The notes below the pieces were generated by a model that was given only the letters and a program-made list of their open reading frames with translations, searched no databases and was not told the DNA's origin. The position numbers and the translations under genes are program-made. A stretch of DNA of 49,415 bases from Maricaulis sp963976135 (lineage in GTDB: Bacteria; Pseudomonadota; Alphaproteobacteria; Caulobacterales; Maricaulaceae): the NCBI RefSeq assembly GCF_963976135.1, contig NZ_CAXBKN010000004.1:1-49415 (forward strand). Direction: 5' to 3'. Below are positions 1-7,648 of this stretch, piece by piece (position 1 is the first letter of the stretch; the number at the start of each line of letters is the position of its first letter).

Positions 1-398
1 CGCCTGCAATGCAGGAAGATCGCCGAGCCGGCGCCGGGCACCGGCGGGTCGTCATTATGGCCGACCACGAGAATGAGGTCGTAGAGGCCATCCTCACGGA
101 AAAGTGTCTCATGCGAGGCGGGATAAGGCAGTCGAACCGGTCGGTTATAGGCGGGGTCGGCCGCATCATCACACCAGCCATCATCGGCGCGGATCCGACG
201 TGACGGCAGGGCCGTCTTCGGTGCCGCCACCCGGTCCGCGCGATAGAGTATTCTGCGCAGGGCGTAGCGGCCGGTTGGCGTGGCGCCATCGCCTTCCTGC
301 TTTGAGCTTTCCGGACAAAGGCCGGCGCGGCCGTGTGCGGCGCGAACCCGCCGTCCTGCGAGATTCATCGAGCCCGATCCTGAGACGATCCAGTCCAT
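1..398 (-). CDS. L,D-transpeptidase (YkuD-family) protein, C-terminus cut by window edge
   Basis: This minus-strand reading frame starts at an ATG at 398 and runs off the left edge, giving about 132 residues. It reads EGDGATPTGRY near residue 37, a stretch with WCDDAADPAYNRPV, then GHNDDPPVPGAGSAIFLHC near the edge. These match the COG3786 branch of YkuD-type proteins, where the His of the GHND-like segment and the GSAIFLH strand precede the catalytic Cys (beyond the window). The family links peptidoglycan stems or acts as periplasmic transpeptidase-like enzymes. I see no signal peptide in the visible N-terminus, and an in-frame GTG seven codons upstream is a possible alternative start. It diverges from the response regulator at 658. 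The assignment rests on motif resemblance; the catalytic Cys itself cannot be seen. Confidence 0.8.
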   Translation of the reverse strand, partial: MDWIVSGSGSMNLAGRRVRAAHGRAGLCPESSKQEGDGATPTGRYALRRILYRADRVAAPKTALPSRRIRADDGWCDDAADPAYNRPVRLPYPASHETLFREDGLYDLILVVGHNDDPPVPGAGSAIFLHCR

Positions 399-433
399 GG
401 GGTGAATCCCGAGCGGCACCAGGTGGTCGGCGA

Positions 434-514
434 GGGACGCCTAATCATGACCACAGGTCACGCCTGGCGTCCCCTTCGCCTTCCCCACCACGGCAGGGTG
501 TCCGCAGTGCGGAC
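434..514. repeat. Inverted repeats in the divergent intergenic region
   Basis: Two dyad symmetries lie between the transpeptidase and the response regulator. One has arms GGGACGCC (434-441) and GGCGTCCC (466-473). The other is a perfect 15-bp palindrome GTCCGCAGTGCGGAC at 500-514. Either could be a regulator site or a transcript hairpin; no T-run follows, so a Rho-independent terminator is unlikely. Confidence 0.4.
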
Positions 515-579
515 TCAGGTCGAAAGAAGCAATAATCAGGCCATAAATCAGTCGCTTGTCACAAGGGATTGACCTCCCT

Positions 580-600
580 ACCCGGCAAAAATTGCCGGGT
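580..600. promoter_or_regulatory. Perfect palindrome upstream of the response regulator
   Basis: A 21-bp perfect dyad has arms ACCCGGCAA and TTGCCGGGT around a 3-base AAA centre, ending 57 bases before the ATG at 658. There is no T-tract after it. Position and perfect symmetry fit an operator for a dimeric regulator (possibly autoregulation), but a transcript hairpin is equally possible. Confidence 0.4.
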
Positions 601-657
601 CAGCCTTGCCGGTGGGTAGCATTTGCCTTGTGCCTCGAAATCGGCATGATCGGGCAG

Positions 658-1344
658 ATGAGCTCAAGAAAAACCATCCTGATCGTTGATGACGATGATG
701 ACCTCCGCGAAGCCCTGGTCGAACAATTCGATTTACATGAAGAGTTTCAGACCCTGGCGGCCAGTTCGGCCGGCGACGGTATGTCGGCGGCGCGTGAACA
801 GCGCGCTGATCTGATTCTGCTGGACGTTGATTTGCCCGATATGGACGGCCGCGATGCCTGCCGCCTGATGCGCAAGAATGGCATCACGGCGCCAATCGTT
901 ATGCTGACGGGCCAGAATACCGATTCCGACCAGATACTCGGCCTGGAATCGGGTGCGAATGACTATGTGACCAAGCCATTCAAATTCTCCGTCCTGCTCG
1001 CCCGCGTCCGGGCGCATCTACGCAGCCATGAGCAGAGCGAGGATGCGGTCTTCCAGGTTGGGCCTTATGAATTCCGTCCGTCAATGAAGCTCTTGTTGAC
1101 GGCGGACCAGAAAAAAGTCCGGCTGACGGAAAAAGAGACCAATATTCTCAAATATCTCTACCGCGCCGGTGCCAAGGCCGTGCCGCGCGAGGAATTGCTG
1201 CATGAGGTCTGGGGTTATAACCCGGCTGTCACGACCCACACGCTGGAAACCCATATCTACCGCTTGCGCCAGAAGATCGAACCCGACCCCTCTCATGCCC
1301 GTCTCCTCGTCACCGAGAGCGGCGGCTATCGATTGGTTCATTGA
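658..1344 (+). CDS. OmpR/PhoB-family two-component response regulator
   Basis: This 228-residue DNA-binding response regulator has a receiver domain at residues 5-120. Its acidic pocket is DDDDD (11-15), the phosphoacceptor is Asp56 in LILLDVDLPDMDG, and the conserved Lys lies in YVTKPF. The C-terminal winged helix (about 130-228) has the family signature LTEKETNILKYL and ends HIYRLRQKIE...GGYRLVH. The frame is open upstream to 556, but the ATG at 658 starts exactly where the receiver fold begins (MSSRKTILIVDD), so I prefer it. No histidine kinase gene is adjacent, so it is an orphan here and its partner is unknown. Upstream sequence has a perfect 21-bp palindrome that may be its control site. 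Confidence 0.93.
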   Translation: MSSRKTILIVDDDDDLREALVEQFDLHEEFQTLAASSAGDGMSAAREQRADLILLDVDLPDMDGRDACRLMRKNGITAPIVMLTGQNTDSDQILGLESGANDYVTKPFKFSVLLARVRAHLRSHEQSEDAVFQVGPYEFRPSMKLLLTADQKKVRLTEKETNILKYLYRAGAKAVPREELLHEVWGYNPAVTTHTLETHIYRLRQKIEPDPSHARLLVTESGGYRLVH

Positions 1345-1378
1345 GGCTCGTCGAGGCCGGCCTTGGGAATTCCCGGCA

Positions 1379-2191
1379 TTATAGATCGATTTTCAGGACA
1401 ACGGGCGCGTGGTCGGAGGGTTTTTCCCAGCTACGAACATTGTCCCAGACCTTTAGCGCATCGCGGCCACCGGCGATGGCCTGGTCATGCAGCTCGGGCG
1501 ACACCCAGATATGGTCGAGGCGACGACCCCGGTTGGCGGCCTTCCAATCCTTGGCGCGGTAACTCCACCAAGTATAGATCTTCTCGTCCATCGGGATGAG
1601 TTCGCGGGCGATATCGCTGAACTGGCCGGCTAGCCGGATCCGTTCCAGCGCATCGACCTCGACCGGGGTATGGCTGATCACCTTGAGCAATTGCTTGTGC
1701 GACCAGACATCGTGCTCATAGGGCGCGATGTTGAAATCACCGACCAGGACGAGCGGTGTCTTCGCGGCCGCGCGGCCGGCGAAATACCTTTCCAGCTTGT
1801 CGAGAAATTCCAGCTTGTGTGCGAACCGCGGATTGATCGCCGGATCCGGCTCGTCGCCGCCGGCCGGGATATAGAAATTGTGCAATTCAAAGCCGGCGAC
1901 GCCGACGCGCTGATGCCGGGCTTCCGAGCGCGGGCATAAATCTTCGTCCGGCAAATCCTCGAGCGGCAGTTTTGATGCGATGGCCACGCCATGCATGCCC
2001 TTCTGGCCGCGAATGTGAAAATGCCTGAACCCCATCTCCCGGAAGGCTTCCTCGGGGAATTGCTCGCTCAGGCATTTGATTTCCTGCAGGCACAGCACAT
2101 CCGGATCAGCCTCGGCGACCCAGGCGGCAACGCTGGGCGCGCGCAGGCGCACGGAATTGATATTCCAGGTCGCAATCGAGATACCGCTCAT
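1379..2191 (-). CDS. xthA: Exodeoxyribonuclease III
   Basis: A 270-residue member of the exonuclease III/AP endonuclease family, which cleaves abasic sites and removes 3' blocking groups in base excision repair. Visible active-site motifs in order are WNINSVR (N-terminus), LCLQEIK (metal-binding Glu), YIPAGGDEPD, VLVGDFNIAP (catalytic Asp-Phe-Asn), RRLDHIWVS and SDHAPVVL at the C-terminus. Length and motif order are complete. It is 24 bases downstream of the hypothetical gene ending at 2216, on the same strand, and may be the last gene of the ftsK-lolA block. It converges with the response regulator ending at 1344. Confidence 0.97.
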   Translation of the reverse strand: MSGISIATWNINSVRLRAPSVAAWVAEADPDVLCLQEIKCLSEQFPEEAFREMGFRHFHIRGQKGMHGVAIASKLPLEDLPDEDLCPRSEARHQRVGVAGFELHNFYIPAGGDEPDPAINPRFAHKLEFLDKLERYFAGRAAAKTPLVLVGDFNIAPYEHDVWSHKQLLKVISHTPVEVDALERIRLAGQFSDIARELIPMDEKIYTWWSYRAKDWKAANRGRRLDHIWVSPELHDQAIAGGRDALKVWDNVRSWEKPSDHAPVVLKIDL

Positions 2192-2215
2192 GGCTGGGTT
2201 CTTTCGTCGTGATGA

Positions 2216-2824
2216 TCAGAGGATATTATAGCTGGCGCCCGCGAGGCCGACGGGCCAGCGACCGCGGGCGAACAGGCGCCAGCGGGCGAGGAAGGGGTGT
2301 GGCGGTTCATCGTCTTCCGCCTCGGCCATGATCACGAGCGCGGCGCCATTGGCCGCCTGTGCCAGTGCGCCAGCGGCAGCATGAATCAGTTCCATATCGT
2401 CGATATCATCGATTGCCGCGGCCTCTTCGACCGCGTCACGAGAGGAATCATGGGTTTTGCTGCCGATCTGGGAGAGGGCGACATTGACCGCCTCTTCGTC
2501 GAGGCGTTCCAGCACCCGTGTAATCAGGCCGGCGCGCAACATTTCCTCGGCTTCCCAGCCGACCGGGTCGCGGTCGAGGCTTTCTGCCGCGGTGGCCGCC
2601 TCGCTCCAGTCGGAGAGCAGGGCAGGCTCGGCTTCGGGGAATCCCAGCCCGTCGAGATAGGCCCGGGCCAGGGTGCGATCGCGCGGGTCGAGCGGCTCGC
2701 CAAGCCTGGAGAACCAGGTATTGGCATTAAGGCTCTCGGCAAAGGCGCGAGCCTTGTAGAGCAGGGGAATTTCCTCGAGCAGACGTGTGAAATCAACGTC
2801 GTCGGAATCGTCATGAAATTGCAT
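2216..2824 (-). CDS. Conserved hypothetical acidic protein
   Basis: This 202-residue protein has no signal peptide or membrane segment. It is strongly acidic in the middle (DAVEEAAAIDDIDDMELIHAA) with an arginine-rich end (FLARWRLFARGRWPVGLAG). I do not recognise a domain; similar uncharacterised proteins of Caulobacter relatives sit in comparable places, but that is from memory. The segment around residues 20-60 (YKARAFAESLNANTWFSRLGEPLDPRDR) looks like a compact helical fold. Codon use is like its neighbours, and xthA follows after 24 bases. The ATG at 2824 has only a weak purine-rich GGGGG stretch upstream. A promoter-like element and a three-hairpin RNA lie between it and lolA, so it may have a long structured leader. 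Confidence 0.75.
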   Translation of the reverse strand: MQFHDDSDDVDFTRLLEEIPLLYKARAFAESLNANTWFSRLGEPLDPRDRTLARAYLDGLGFPEAEPALLSDWSEAATAAESLDRDPVGWEAEEMLRAGLITRVLERLDEEAVNVALSQIGSKTHDSSRDAVEEAAAIDDIDDMELIHAAAGALAQAANGAALVIMAEAEDDEPPHPFLARWRLFARGRWPVGLAGASYNIL

Positions 2825-2884
2825 GGAAATTGTTTAACCCCCATTCGTCGGGCTGCACAGCGGAAATGCCGGTGTAAAGCTGGA

Positions 2885-3078
2885 CCGAAACGAAATGCGC
2901 CCGGTCTCAAGGGGGGGAGAGACCGGGCGCTATGCTGTGCGCGAATTTTCATCGTCGCAGCGCCGGGAGGGGATCGATCCGGCGCGACTGAGTTTAGGAT
3001 CCGCAAGCGGGGGGACGAAGCCGATCCATCTCTTCTCAGTCAGCGTAGTAATAACGCCACGTCAGAAAAAAATATACA
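2885..3078 (-). ncRNA. Candidate small RNA with three hairpins presenting C-runs
   Basis: Read on the minus strand, this gene-free segment folds into three consecutive hairpins. The first has arms at 3041-3035 and 2992-2986 (GACUGAG/CUCAGUC) plus an inner GGAUC/GAUCC stem (3027-3023 and 3001-2997), with CCCCCC at 3014-3009. The second abuts it, with arms 2985-2979 and 2966-2960 (GCGCCGG/CCGGCGC) and CCCCUC in the loop. The third is a perfect 12-bp stem (2930-2919 and 2908-2897) with a CCCCCCC loop, followed by a T-rich AUUUCGUUUC tail. A sigma-70-like promoter lies just upstream. C-rich exposed loops are typical of small RNAs that bind Shine-Dalgarno sequences in alphaproteobacteria. The alternative is a structured leader or attenuator of the gene starting at 2824. 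Boundaries are estimates. Confidence 0.5.
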
Positions 3079-3084
3079 AATAAA

Positions 3085-3112
3085 ATATTAGAAAGGTATT
3101 GCCTGTGGTCAA
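3085..3112 (-). promoter_or_regulatory. Sigma-70-like promoter between lolA and the hairpin RNA
   Basis: On the minus strand there is TTGACC (3112-3107), a 16-base spacer and TAATAT (3090-3085), embedded in the most AT-rich stretch nearby (3066-3092). It lies just 13 bases beyond the lolA stop, so transcription would start near 3078, independent of ftsK-lolA. Confidence 0.6.
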
Positions 3113-3125
3113 AATGCCGCAGCCA

Positions 3126-3785
3126 TCACCGTCGCCCACGTCTCGAATCGCGTTGCTCATCAGGGTCAGGAATTGAAAACAGGCGCGGGTTCAACGCCAT
3201 ACCTGTCTCGGTTTCCACCAGGCTGACCCGAGTGACCTCGCCCAGTGCGTCGGTCACGAACCATTCGCGTAACTCAAGATCCGGTCCGGCAAAGACAAAT
3301 TCGATATCACCATCCATTTCGCCATTGGGGTCGCGCACATTCACGGACAGGAAGCCGTACTCGCTACGAATATCGACCACTTCAGCATCGTTCGCGATGT
3401 CGATATCGGATTTCAGCAACCACCAGAGCGGCGTCGAGCGCAAAGGCACGCGATCCACTGTTTCCAGGGCGCGGTCCTCCAGCGCGACAGTCGTGCCGTC
3501 GGCAATCACCCGGATGGGCGAAGGATCTTCATACTCAAACAGCAAGCGCCCCGGCCGCGCAATCGACAGGATGCCACGTACGGCACTTCCGTCGGGCGAG
3601 ACCTGGATAAAATTCGCCCGCAACGTGGTGATCGCGTTGAGATAGCTATTGATGTCGGCAATCGCGGCGGCGCGGTCGAAGGCTGGCTGCGGTGCGTCCG
3701 CTTGCAGGGTGGCGGGCTCCGGCCGAGCTTCCGCTGTGGCAGGCGATGCCTGCAGGAGCAGGGCGGAAATCAGGTGCGTAATCAT
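3126..3785 (-). CDS. lolA: Outer-membrane lipoprotein carrier protein LolA
   Basis: A 219-residue periplasmic chaperone that accepts lipoproteins from the inner-membrane LolCDE complex and carries them to the outer membrane. An N-terminal hydrophobic stretch (MITHLISALLLQASPATA) acts as signal peptide. The LolA core follows: INSYLNAITTLRANFIQVSPDG, GILSIARPGRLLFEYEDPSP, then DGTTVALEDRALETVDRVPL and TPLWWLLKSD. The C-terminal part includes REWFVTDALGEVTRVSL and ends in a basic tail (RRGRR). It starts 57 bases after the ftsK stop on the same strand, a pairing common in alphaproteobacteria. No lolB-like gene is in the window; the ABC pair at 37629-40843 resembles LolD-type ATPases but belongs to the YbbA/YbbP branch. 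Confidence 0.93.
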   Translation of the reverse strand: MITHLISALLLQASPATAEARPEPATLQADAPQPAFDRAAAIADINSYLNAITTLRANFIQVSPDGSAVRGILSIARPGRLLFEYEDPSPIRVIADGTTVALEDRALETVDRVPLRSTPLWWLLKSDIDIANDAEVVDIRSEYGFLSVNVRDPNGEMDGDIEFVFAGPDLELREWFVTDALGEVTRVSLVETETGMALNPRLFSIPDPDEQRDSRRGRR

Positions 3786-3842
3786 GGCGCCAAACTGCCG
3801 AGTGATTGCGGCGCGAGCAAGGCCTCGCCGTTCATTTGTGCG

Positions 3843-6260
3843 TCACGCCACATTGTGTTCAGGCAGGTAGATTTCGCGGCGCCCGGCATGGTCGGACGGG
3901 CCGATCATGCCCTCTTCTTCCATGCGCTCGACCAGGGTCGCTGCGCGGTTATACCCGATCTGCAGCCGGCGCTGGATATAGCTGGTGGAGCATTTGCGAT
4001 CGCGCGCCACCAGGGCAATGGCCTGGTCGAACAGCGCATCACCACTGCTGGCCTCGCCGTCCAGCCCCAGCGCACCGCCCTCACCATCATCGCTGTCGGC
4101 GGTCACCGCATCGAGATATTCAGGCGCGCCCTGTTTCTTGAGATAGGCGGCGACGTCCTCGACCTCGGTGTCAGAGACAAAGGGGCCATGCAGGCGCCTC
4201 AGACGCCCGCCACCGGCCATGTAGAGCAGATCCCCCATGCCGAGCAGCTGTTCGGCGCCCTGCTCGCCCAGAATGGTGCGGCTGTCGATCTTCGAGGTCA
4301 CCGAATAGGAGACACGGGTCGGGAAATTCGCCTTGATCGTTCCGGTGATGACATCGACCGAGGGGCGCTGGGTCGCCATGACGACGTGAATGCCGGCTGC
4401 CCGCGCCATTTGGGCGAGGCGCTGGACAGCGGCTTCGATTTCCTTGCCCGCGACCATCATAAGGTCGGCCATTTCGTCGATCACCACGACGATATAGGGC
4501 ATTTTCTCGGCCTGGATGATTTCGGTCTCGAAGATCGGTTCGCCACTTTCGCGATCATAGCCGGTCTGGACGGTGCGCGAGAGGGGCTCGCCGGCGGCCT
4601 CGGCAGCGGCGACGCGCTCATTGAAGCCGGCCAGATTGCGCACGCCGATCTTGGACATCCGCAGATAACGGCTTTCCATCTCCCGAACGGCCCATTTCAG
4701 CGCCACGATGGCCTTTTTCGGATCGGTCACGACCGGGGTCAGCAGGTGGGGAATCCCGTCATAGACGGACAATTCCAGCATTTTCGGATCAATCATGATC
4801 ATGCGGCAATCTTCCGGTGCCAGCCGGTAGAGCAAAGACAGGATCATCGCATTGATGCCGACCGATTTACCCGAACCGGTGGTGCCAGCGATCAACAAAT
4901 GGGGCATGCGCGCCAGATCGGCGACAAAGGGTTCGCCGCCGATTGTCTCGCCCAGCGCCATTGGCAATTCCGCCTTGCTTTCCTCGAACACTTTGGAATT
5001 CAGCAGGGCACGGAGGAAAACGGTTTCGCGCTTGGGATTGGGCAATTCAATCCCGATCGCATTGCGTCCCGGCACGACGGCCACGCGGGCTGCGGTCGTG
5101 CTCATGGAGCGGGCAATATCATCGGCCAGGTTGATGACCCGCGAGGACTTCACCCCGGGCGCCGGCTCGAACTCATACAGGGTGACGACCGGGCCCGGTC
5201 GAACCTGGACGATCTCGCCCTTGACCCCGAAATCCGTCAGCACACCCTGCAGCAGCACGGCATTCTGGCGCAGCGCGAGTTCGTCAACGGCGCCATTTCG
5301 CTGCTGTGGTTTCGACAGCAGGTCGAGGCGCGGCAATTTGAACCCTTTCGACTTGACGAAGGGCAGCGCTCCCTGGGCCTCACGGTTGTCACGTTCGGAG
5401 GCGGCGGAGCGGCGGGTCGGTGCGACCTTGACGCTGGAATTGAAGGTGGGCTCAGGGATGTCGTCGAACCCTGTCTCATCGTCAGGGTCACCGTCGGCGG
5501 CTCGCATGGCGCGGCGCAGCACCGGCTCTTCGCGGGCCGGTTCGCGTCGGTCATCGGAGCGCGCGCCGGCATCCGTCAATAATCGGCCAAGCGAAATGCC
5601 ATGGCCGCGCAGGGAATCGAACCAGACTCGCAGGGTCGCCCAGGTCAGGCCGGCGGCGTCATAAGCCGCCGAAAGGTCGCGAGAGCGCAGGCCAAAGGTG
5701 AAGAATATCCCGGCAACCGCCAGGACCAGACCAAAGGCGGCACCAATACCGGTAGCGGCGGGCAGATCGAGCGAGGCGGGCAGCATACGCAGGCCAGCCA
5801 GCGCCATGTCGCCAACAGCGCCGCCGAGACCGCTGGCAAAGGGCCAGGCATTGGGCAGGGGGAGTGCGCTGGCTGCAGCGGCAAATCCGGCCGTTCCGAT
5901 CACGGCAGCGAGCCAACGCCAGCCAGCGATAGAGGCCGGCCGCCGCCGGGGCCGCCGGAGTATGAGCACGCCACCCCAGACGATCAGCGCGATCGCCGGT
6001 CCGGCGGCAGACCAGCCGAAGGATTGCAGCATCAGATCACTGATACCGGCACCTGGCTCGCCCATCAGATTGCGCACTTCGCCCTCGGCCGAGACGTTCC
6101 AGCTTGGATCGAGGGCATTGTGACTGAGCAGTGCCGCCATCAGAAATGCACCGCTGCCCAACATCAGCCCGCCGAGCAGGAGATCGGTCGTCCGGGTCAG
6201 CCAGATTCGGCCCGGCGGCGGGGCATCGGTTTCGGATTTGGGTGCGGCGCGATTGGTCAT
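3843..6260 (-). CDS. ftsK: DNA translocase FtsK
   Basis: An 805-residue septal DNA pump that moves chromosome ends during division and couples segregation with dif recombination. Four hydrophobic segments lie in the first 200 residues (roughly 24-45, 82-100, 112-130, 165-190), followed by a charged linker. The alpha domain begins near 340. The RecA-like motor has Walker A GTTGSGKSVG near residue 460 and Walker B YIVVVIDEMADLMM. The winged-helix gamma domain is complete at the C-terminus (CSTSYIQRRLQIGYNRAATL) and would read KOPS sequences. The frame is open to 6404, but that start would overlap the divergent monooxygenase gene; the ATG at 6260 (MTNRAAPKSE) gives a normal N-terminus. A CtrA-like box lies 34 bases upstream. 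Confidence 0.96.
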   Translation of the reverse strand: MTNRAAPKSETDAPPPGRIWLTRTTDLLLGGLMLGSGAFLMAALLSHNALDPSWNVSAEGEVRNLMGEPGAGISDLMLQSFGWSAAGPAIALIVWGGVLILRRPRRRPASIAGWRWLAAVIGTAGFAAAASALPLPNAWPFASGLGGAVGDMALAGLRMLPASLDLPAATGIGAAFGLVLAVAGIFFTFGLRSRDLSAAYDAAGLTWATLRVWFDSLRGHGISLGRLLTDAGARSDDRREPAREEPVLRRAMRAADGDPDDETGFDDIPEPTFNSSVKVAPTRRSAASERDNREAQGALPFVKSKGFKLPRLDLLSKPQQRNGAVDELALRQNAVLLQGVLTDFGVKGEIVQVRPGPVVTLYEFEPAPGVKSSRVINLADDIARSMSTTAARVAVVPGRNAIGIELPNPKRETVFLRALLNSKVFEESKAELPMALGETIGGEPFVADLARMPHLLIAGTTGSGKSVGINAMILSLLYRLAPEDCRMIMIDPKMLELSVYDGIPHLLTPVVTDPKKAIVALKWAVREMESRYLRMSKIGVRNLAGFNERVAAAEAAGEPLSRTVQTGYDRESGEPIFETEIIQAEKMPYIVVVIDEMADLMMVAGKEIEAAVQRLAQMARAAGIHVVMATQRPSVDVITGTIKANFPTRVSYSVTSKIDSRTILGEQGAEQLLGMGDLLYMAGGGRLRRLHGPFVSDTEVEDVAAYLKKQGAPEYLDAVTADSDDGEGGALGLDGEASSGDALFDQAIALVARDRKCSTSYIQRRLQIGYNRAATLVERMEEEGMIGPSDHAGRREIYLPEHNVA

Positions 6261-6293
6261 GCCCCGGTTTAGCGCGGCAAGGGTATCCGGGTG

Positions 6294-6308
6294 GTAAACA
6301 GAGGTTAA
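6294..6308 (-). promoter_or_regulatory. CtrA-like box upstream of ftsK
   Basis: On the minus strand the sequence is TTAA, seven bases (CCTCTGT), then TTAC, matching the CtrA consensus TTAA-N7-TTAA at seven of eight positions. It is 34 bases upstream of the chosen ftsK start and inside the 106-base divergent region with the monooxygenase gene. Cell-cycle control is an inference from the motif alone. Confidence 0.4.
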
Positions 6309-6366
6309 TGCGTCTGCGGCGCGATGTCCGCTTTCACGACCGGGAAAATCGCCTATTCTCCGCCCC

Positions 6367-7644
6367 ATGAGCGAACAAAATTTTTTTGACGGTGACGCGG
6401 TCATTATTGGTGGCGGCTTGGCCGGCCTGACTTTAGCCCTGGCGATGGATCAGGCCGGGCTGCGCGTGGCAGTGGTCGATACGCTGCCGATTGATACCCA
6501 GCTGGCCCCGGAATTCGACGGGCGCGCCTCGGCCCTTGCCTATACCTCCTGGCGCTTGTTCGAGGCCCTGGGAATCGCCGATGAATTGCGGCCCTACACG
6601 ACTCGCATCGAACACATCATGGTCTGTGATGGCCGCCCCTATGGCGGCACACGGCCGGGCGGGCCCGGGCCGCACAGCCTGCATTTCGATCGCCGCGAGA
6701 TCAGCGAAGGCCCCGAAGGCGAGCCGCTCGGCTGGATGGCCGAGAACCGGCATACCCGCATGGTTCTGGCCAGTGCCGTGCTGGAGCGGCCGAATATCGT
6801 TTCCATCGCCCCGGCGATGGCCGAGCGTTATGAGGCACGGCCCGATGGCGTCGATGTCCTGCTCGCCGATGGCCGGCGCCTTTCGGGCAAATTGCTGGTC
6901 GCATGCGATGGCAAATTCTCGCGCATTCGCGAACAGGCCAAAATACGCAGTGTCGGCTGGAATTACGGCCAGAAGGGCCTGGTCGCGACCGTGCGCCATG
7001 CCGAACCCCATAACGGGGTCGCCTATGAGTATTTTCTGCCGTCAGGCCCCTTCGCCATCCTGCCACTTCCTGACAATCGTTCATCACTTGTCTGGACCGA
7101 GCCGACGGATGTGGCCGATGCGCTCCAGGCGGCAAATGCCGAGGTTTTCCAGCAGGAACTTGAAAACCGTTTCGGCGATTTCCTTGGCGGAATAAGCCCG
7201 GAAGGGCCACGCTGGACCTATCCGCTGGGGCTAAAATTCTCCGAGAGCTTCTGTGCCGAACGGATCGCCTTTGTCGGCGATGCCGCGCGCGGCATTCATC
7301 CGCTCGCCGGCCAGGGTTTCAATCTGGGCATTCGCGATGCAGCGGCTCTGGCTGAAGTTTCTGGTGAGGCGAAACGGGTTGGACTTGATATCGGCGCTCT
7401 GACCACACTTCGGCGCTATGAGGCCTGGCGCAAATTCGACAGCGCCACGCTGGCGGCCGGGACGGATATTTTCAATCGCCTGTTTTCGAATGATATCGAG
7501 CCCCTGCGGCAATTGCGCGGATTGGGTCTGTCAATCGTGAACCAGATCGGTCCGGCACGGCGCTTCTTCATGCGTCAGGCTGGCGGCGATACCGGTGAGC
7601 CGCCCAAACTCCTGCGCGGCCATCGGCTGGACGCTGCCTGGTAG
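6367..7644 (+). CDS. UbiH/UbiF/COQ6-family FAD-dependent hydroxylase
   Basis: A 425-residue flavoprotein monooxygenase of the family that hydroxylates the aromatic ring of ubiquinone precursors. The N-terminal dinucleotide fold reads VIIGGGLAGLTLALA (about residues 12-26) and ends in VAVVD. The DG motif is LVACDGKFSRIR (about 183), and the C-terminal FAD motif is FVGDAARGIHPLAGQGFNLG (about 301-320), all intact. Which ring position it modifies (UbiH, UbiF, UbiI or the alphaproteobacterial UbiL type) cannot be told from one gene. It diverges from ftsK and converges with the DsrE gene, whose stop is only four bases away. No ubiquinone genes are adjacent. Confidence 0.9.
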   Translation: MSEQNFFDGDAVIIGGGLAGLTLALAMDQAGLRVAVVDTLPIDTQLAPEFDGRASALAYTSWRLFEALGIADELRPYTTRIEHIMVCDGRPYGGTRPGGPGPHSLHFDRREISEGPEGEPLGWMAENRHTRMVLASAVLERPNIVSIAPAMAERYEARPDGVDVLLADGRRLSGKLLVACDGKFSRIREQAKIRSVGWNYGQKGLVATVRHAEPHNGVAYEYFLPSGPFAILPLPDNRSSLVWTEPTDVADALQAANAEVFQQELENRFGDFLGGISPEGPRWTYPLGLKFSESFCAERIAFVGDAARGIHPLAGQGFNLGIRDAAALAEVSGEAKRVGLDIGALTTLRRYEAWRKFDSATLAAGTDIFNRLFSNDIEPLRQLRGLGLSIVNQIGPARRFFMRQAGGDTGEPPKLLRGHRLDAAW

Positions 7645-7648
7645 TGCG

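Noticed and set aside
104..535. 143-codon plus-strand open frame at the left end
   Set aside because: It is the reverse of the L,D-transpeptidase reading, which carries family motifs; the product is Arg/Pro/Ser-rich with no fold.
2885..3078. tmRNA, RNase P RNA, 6S RNA or SRP RNA in the lolA intergenic region
   Set aside because: None of their conserved sequence blocks (tRNA-like T arm, RNase P core, SRP tetraloop helix) is present; the segment is only a series of C-loop hairpins.
3702..5582. 626-codon plus-strand open frame over ftsK
   Set aside because: Its translation is rich in His, Gly, Asp and Arg with no domain, and it overlaps the conserved FtsK motor; it is a codon-bias shadow.
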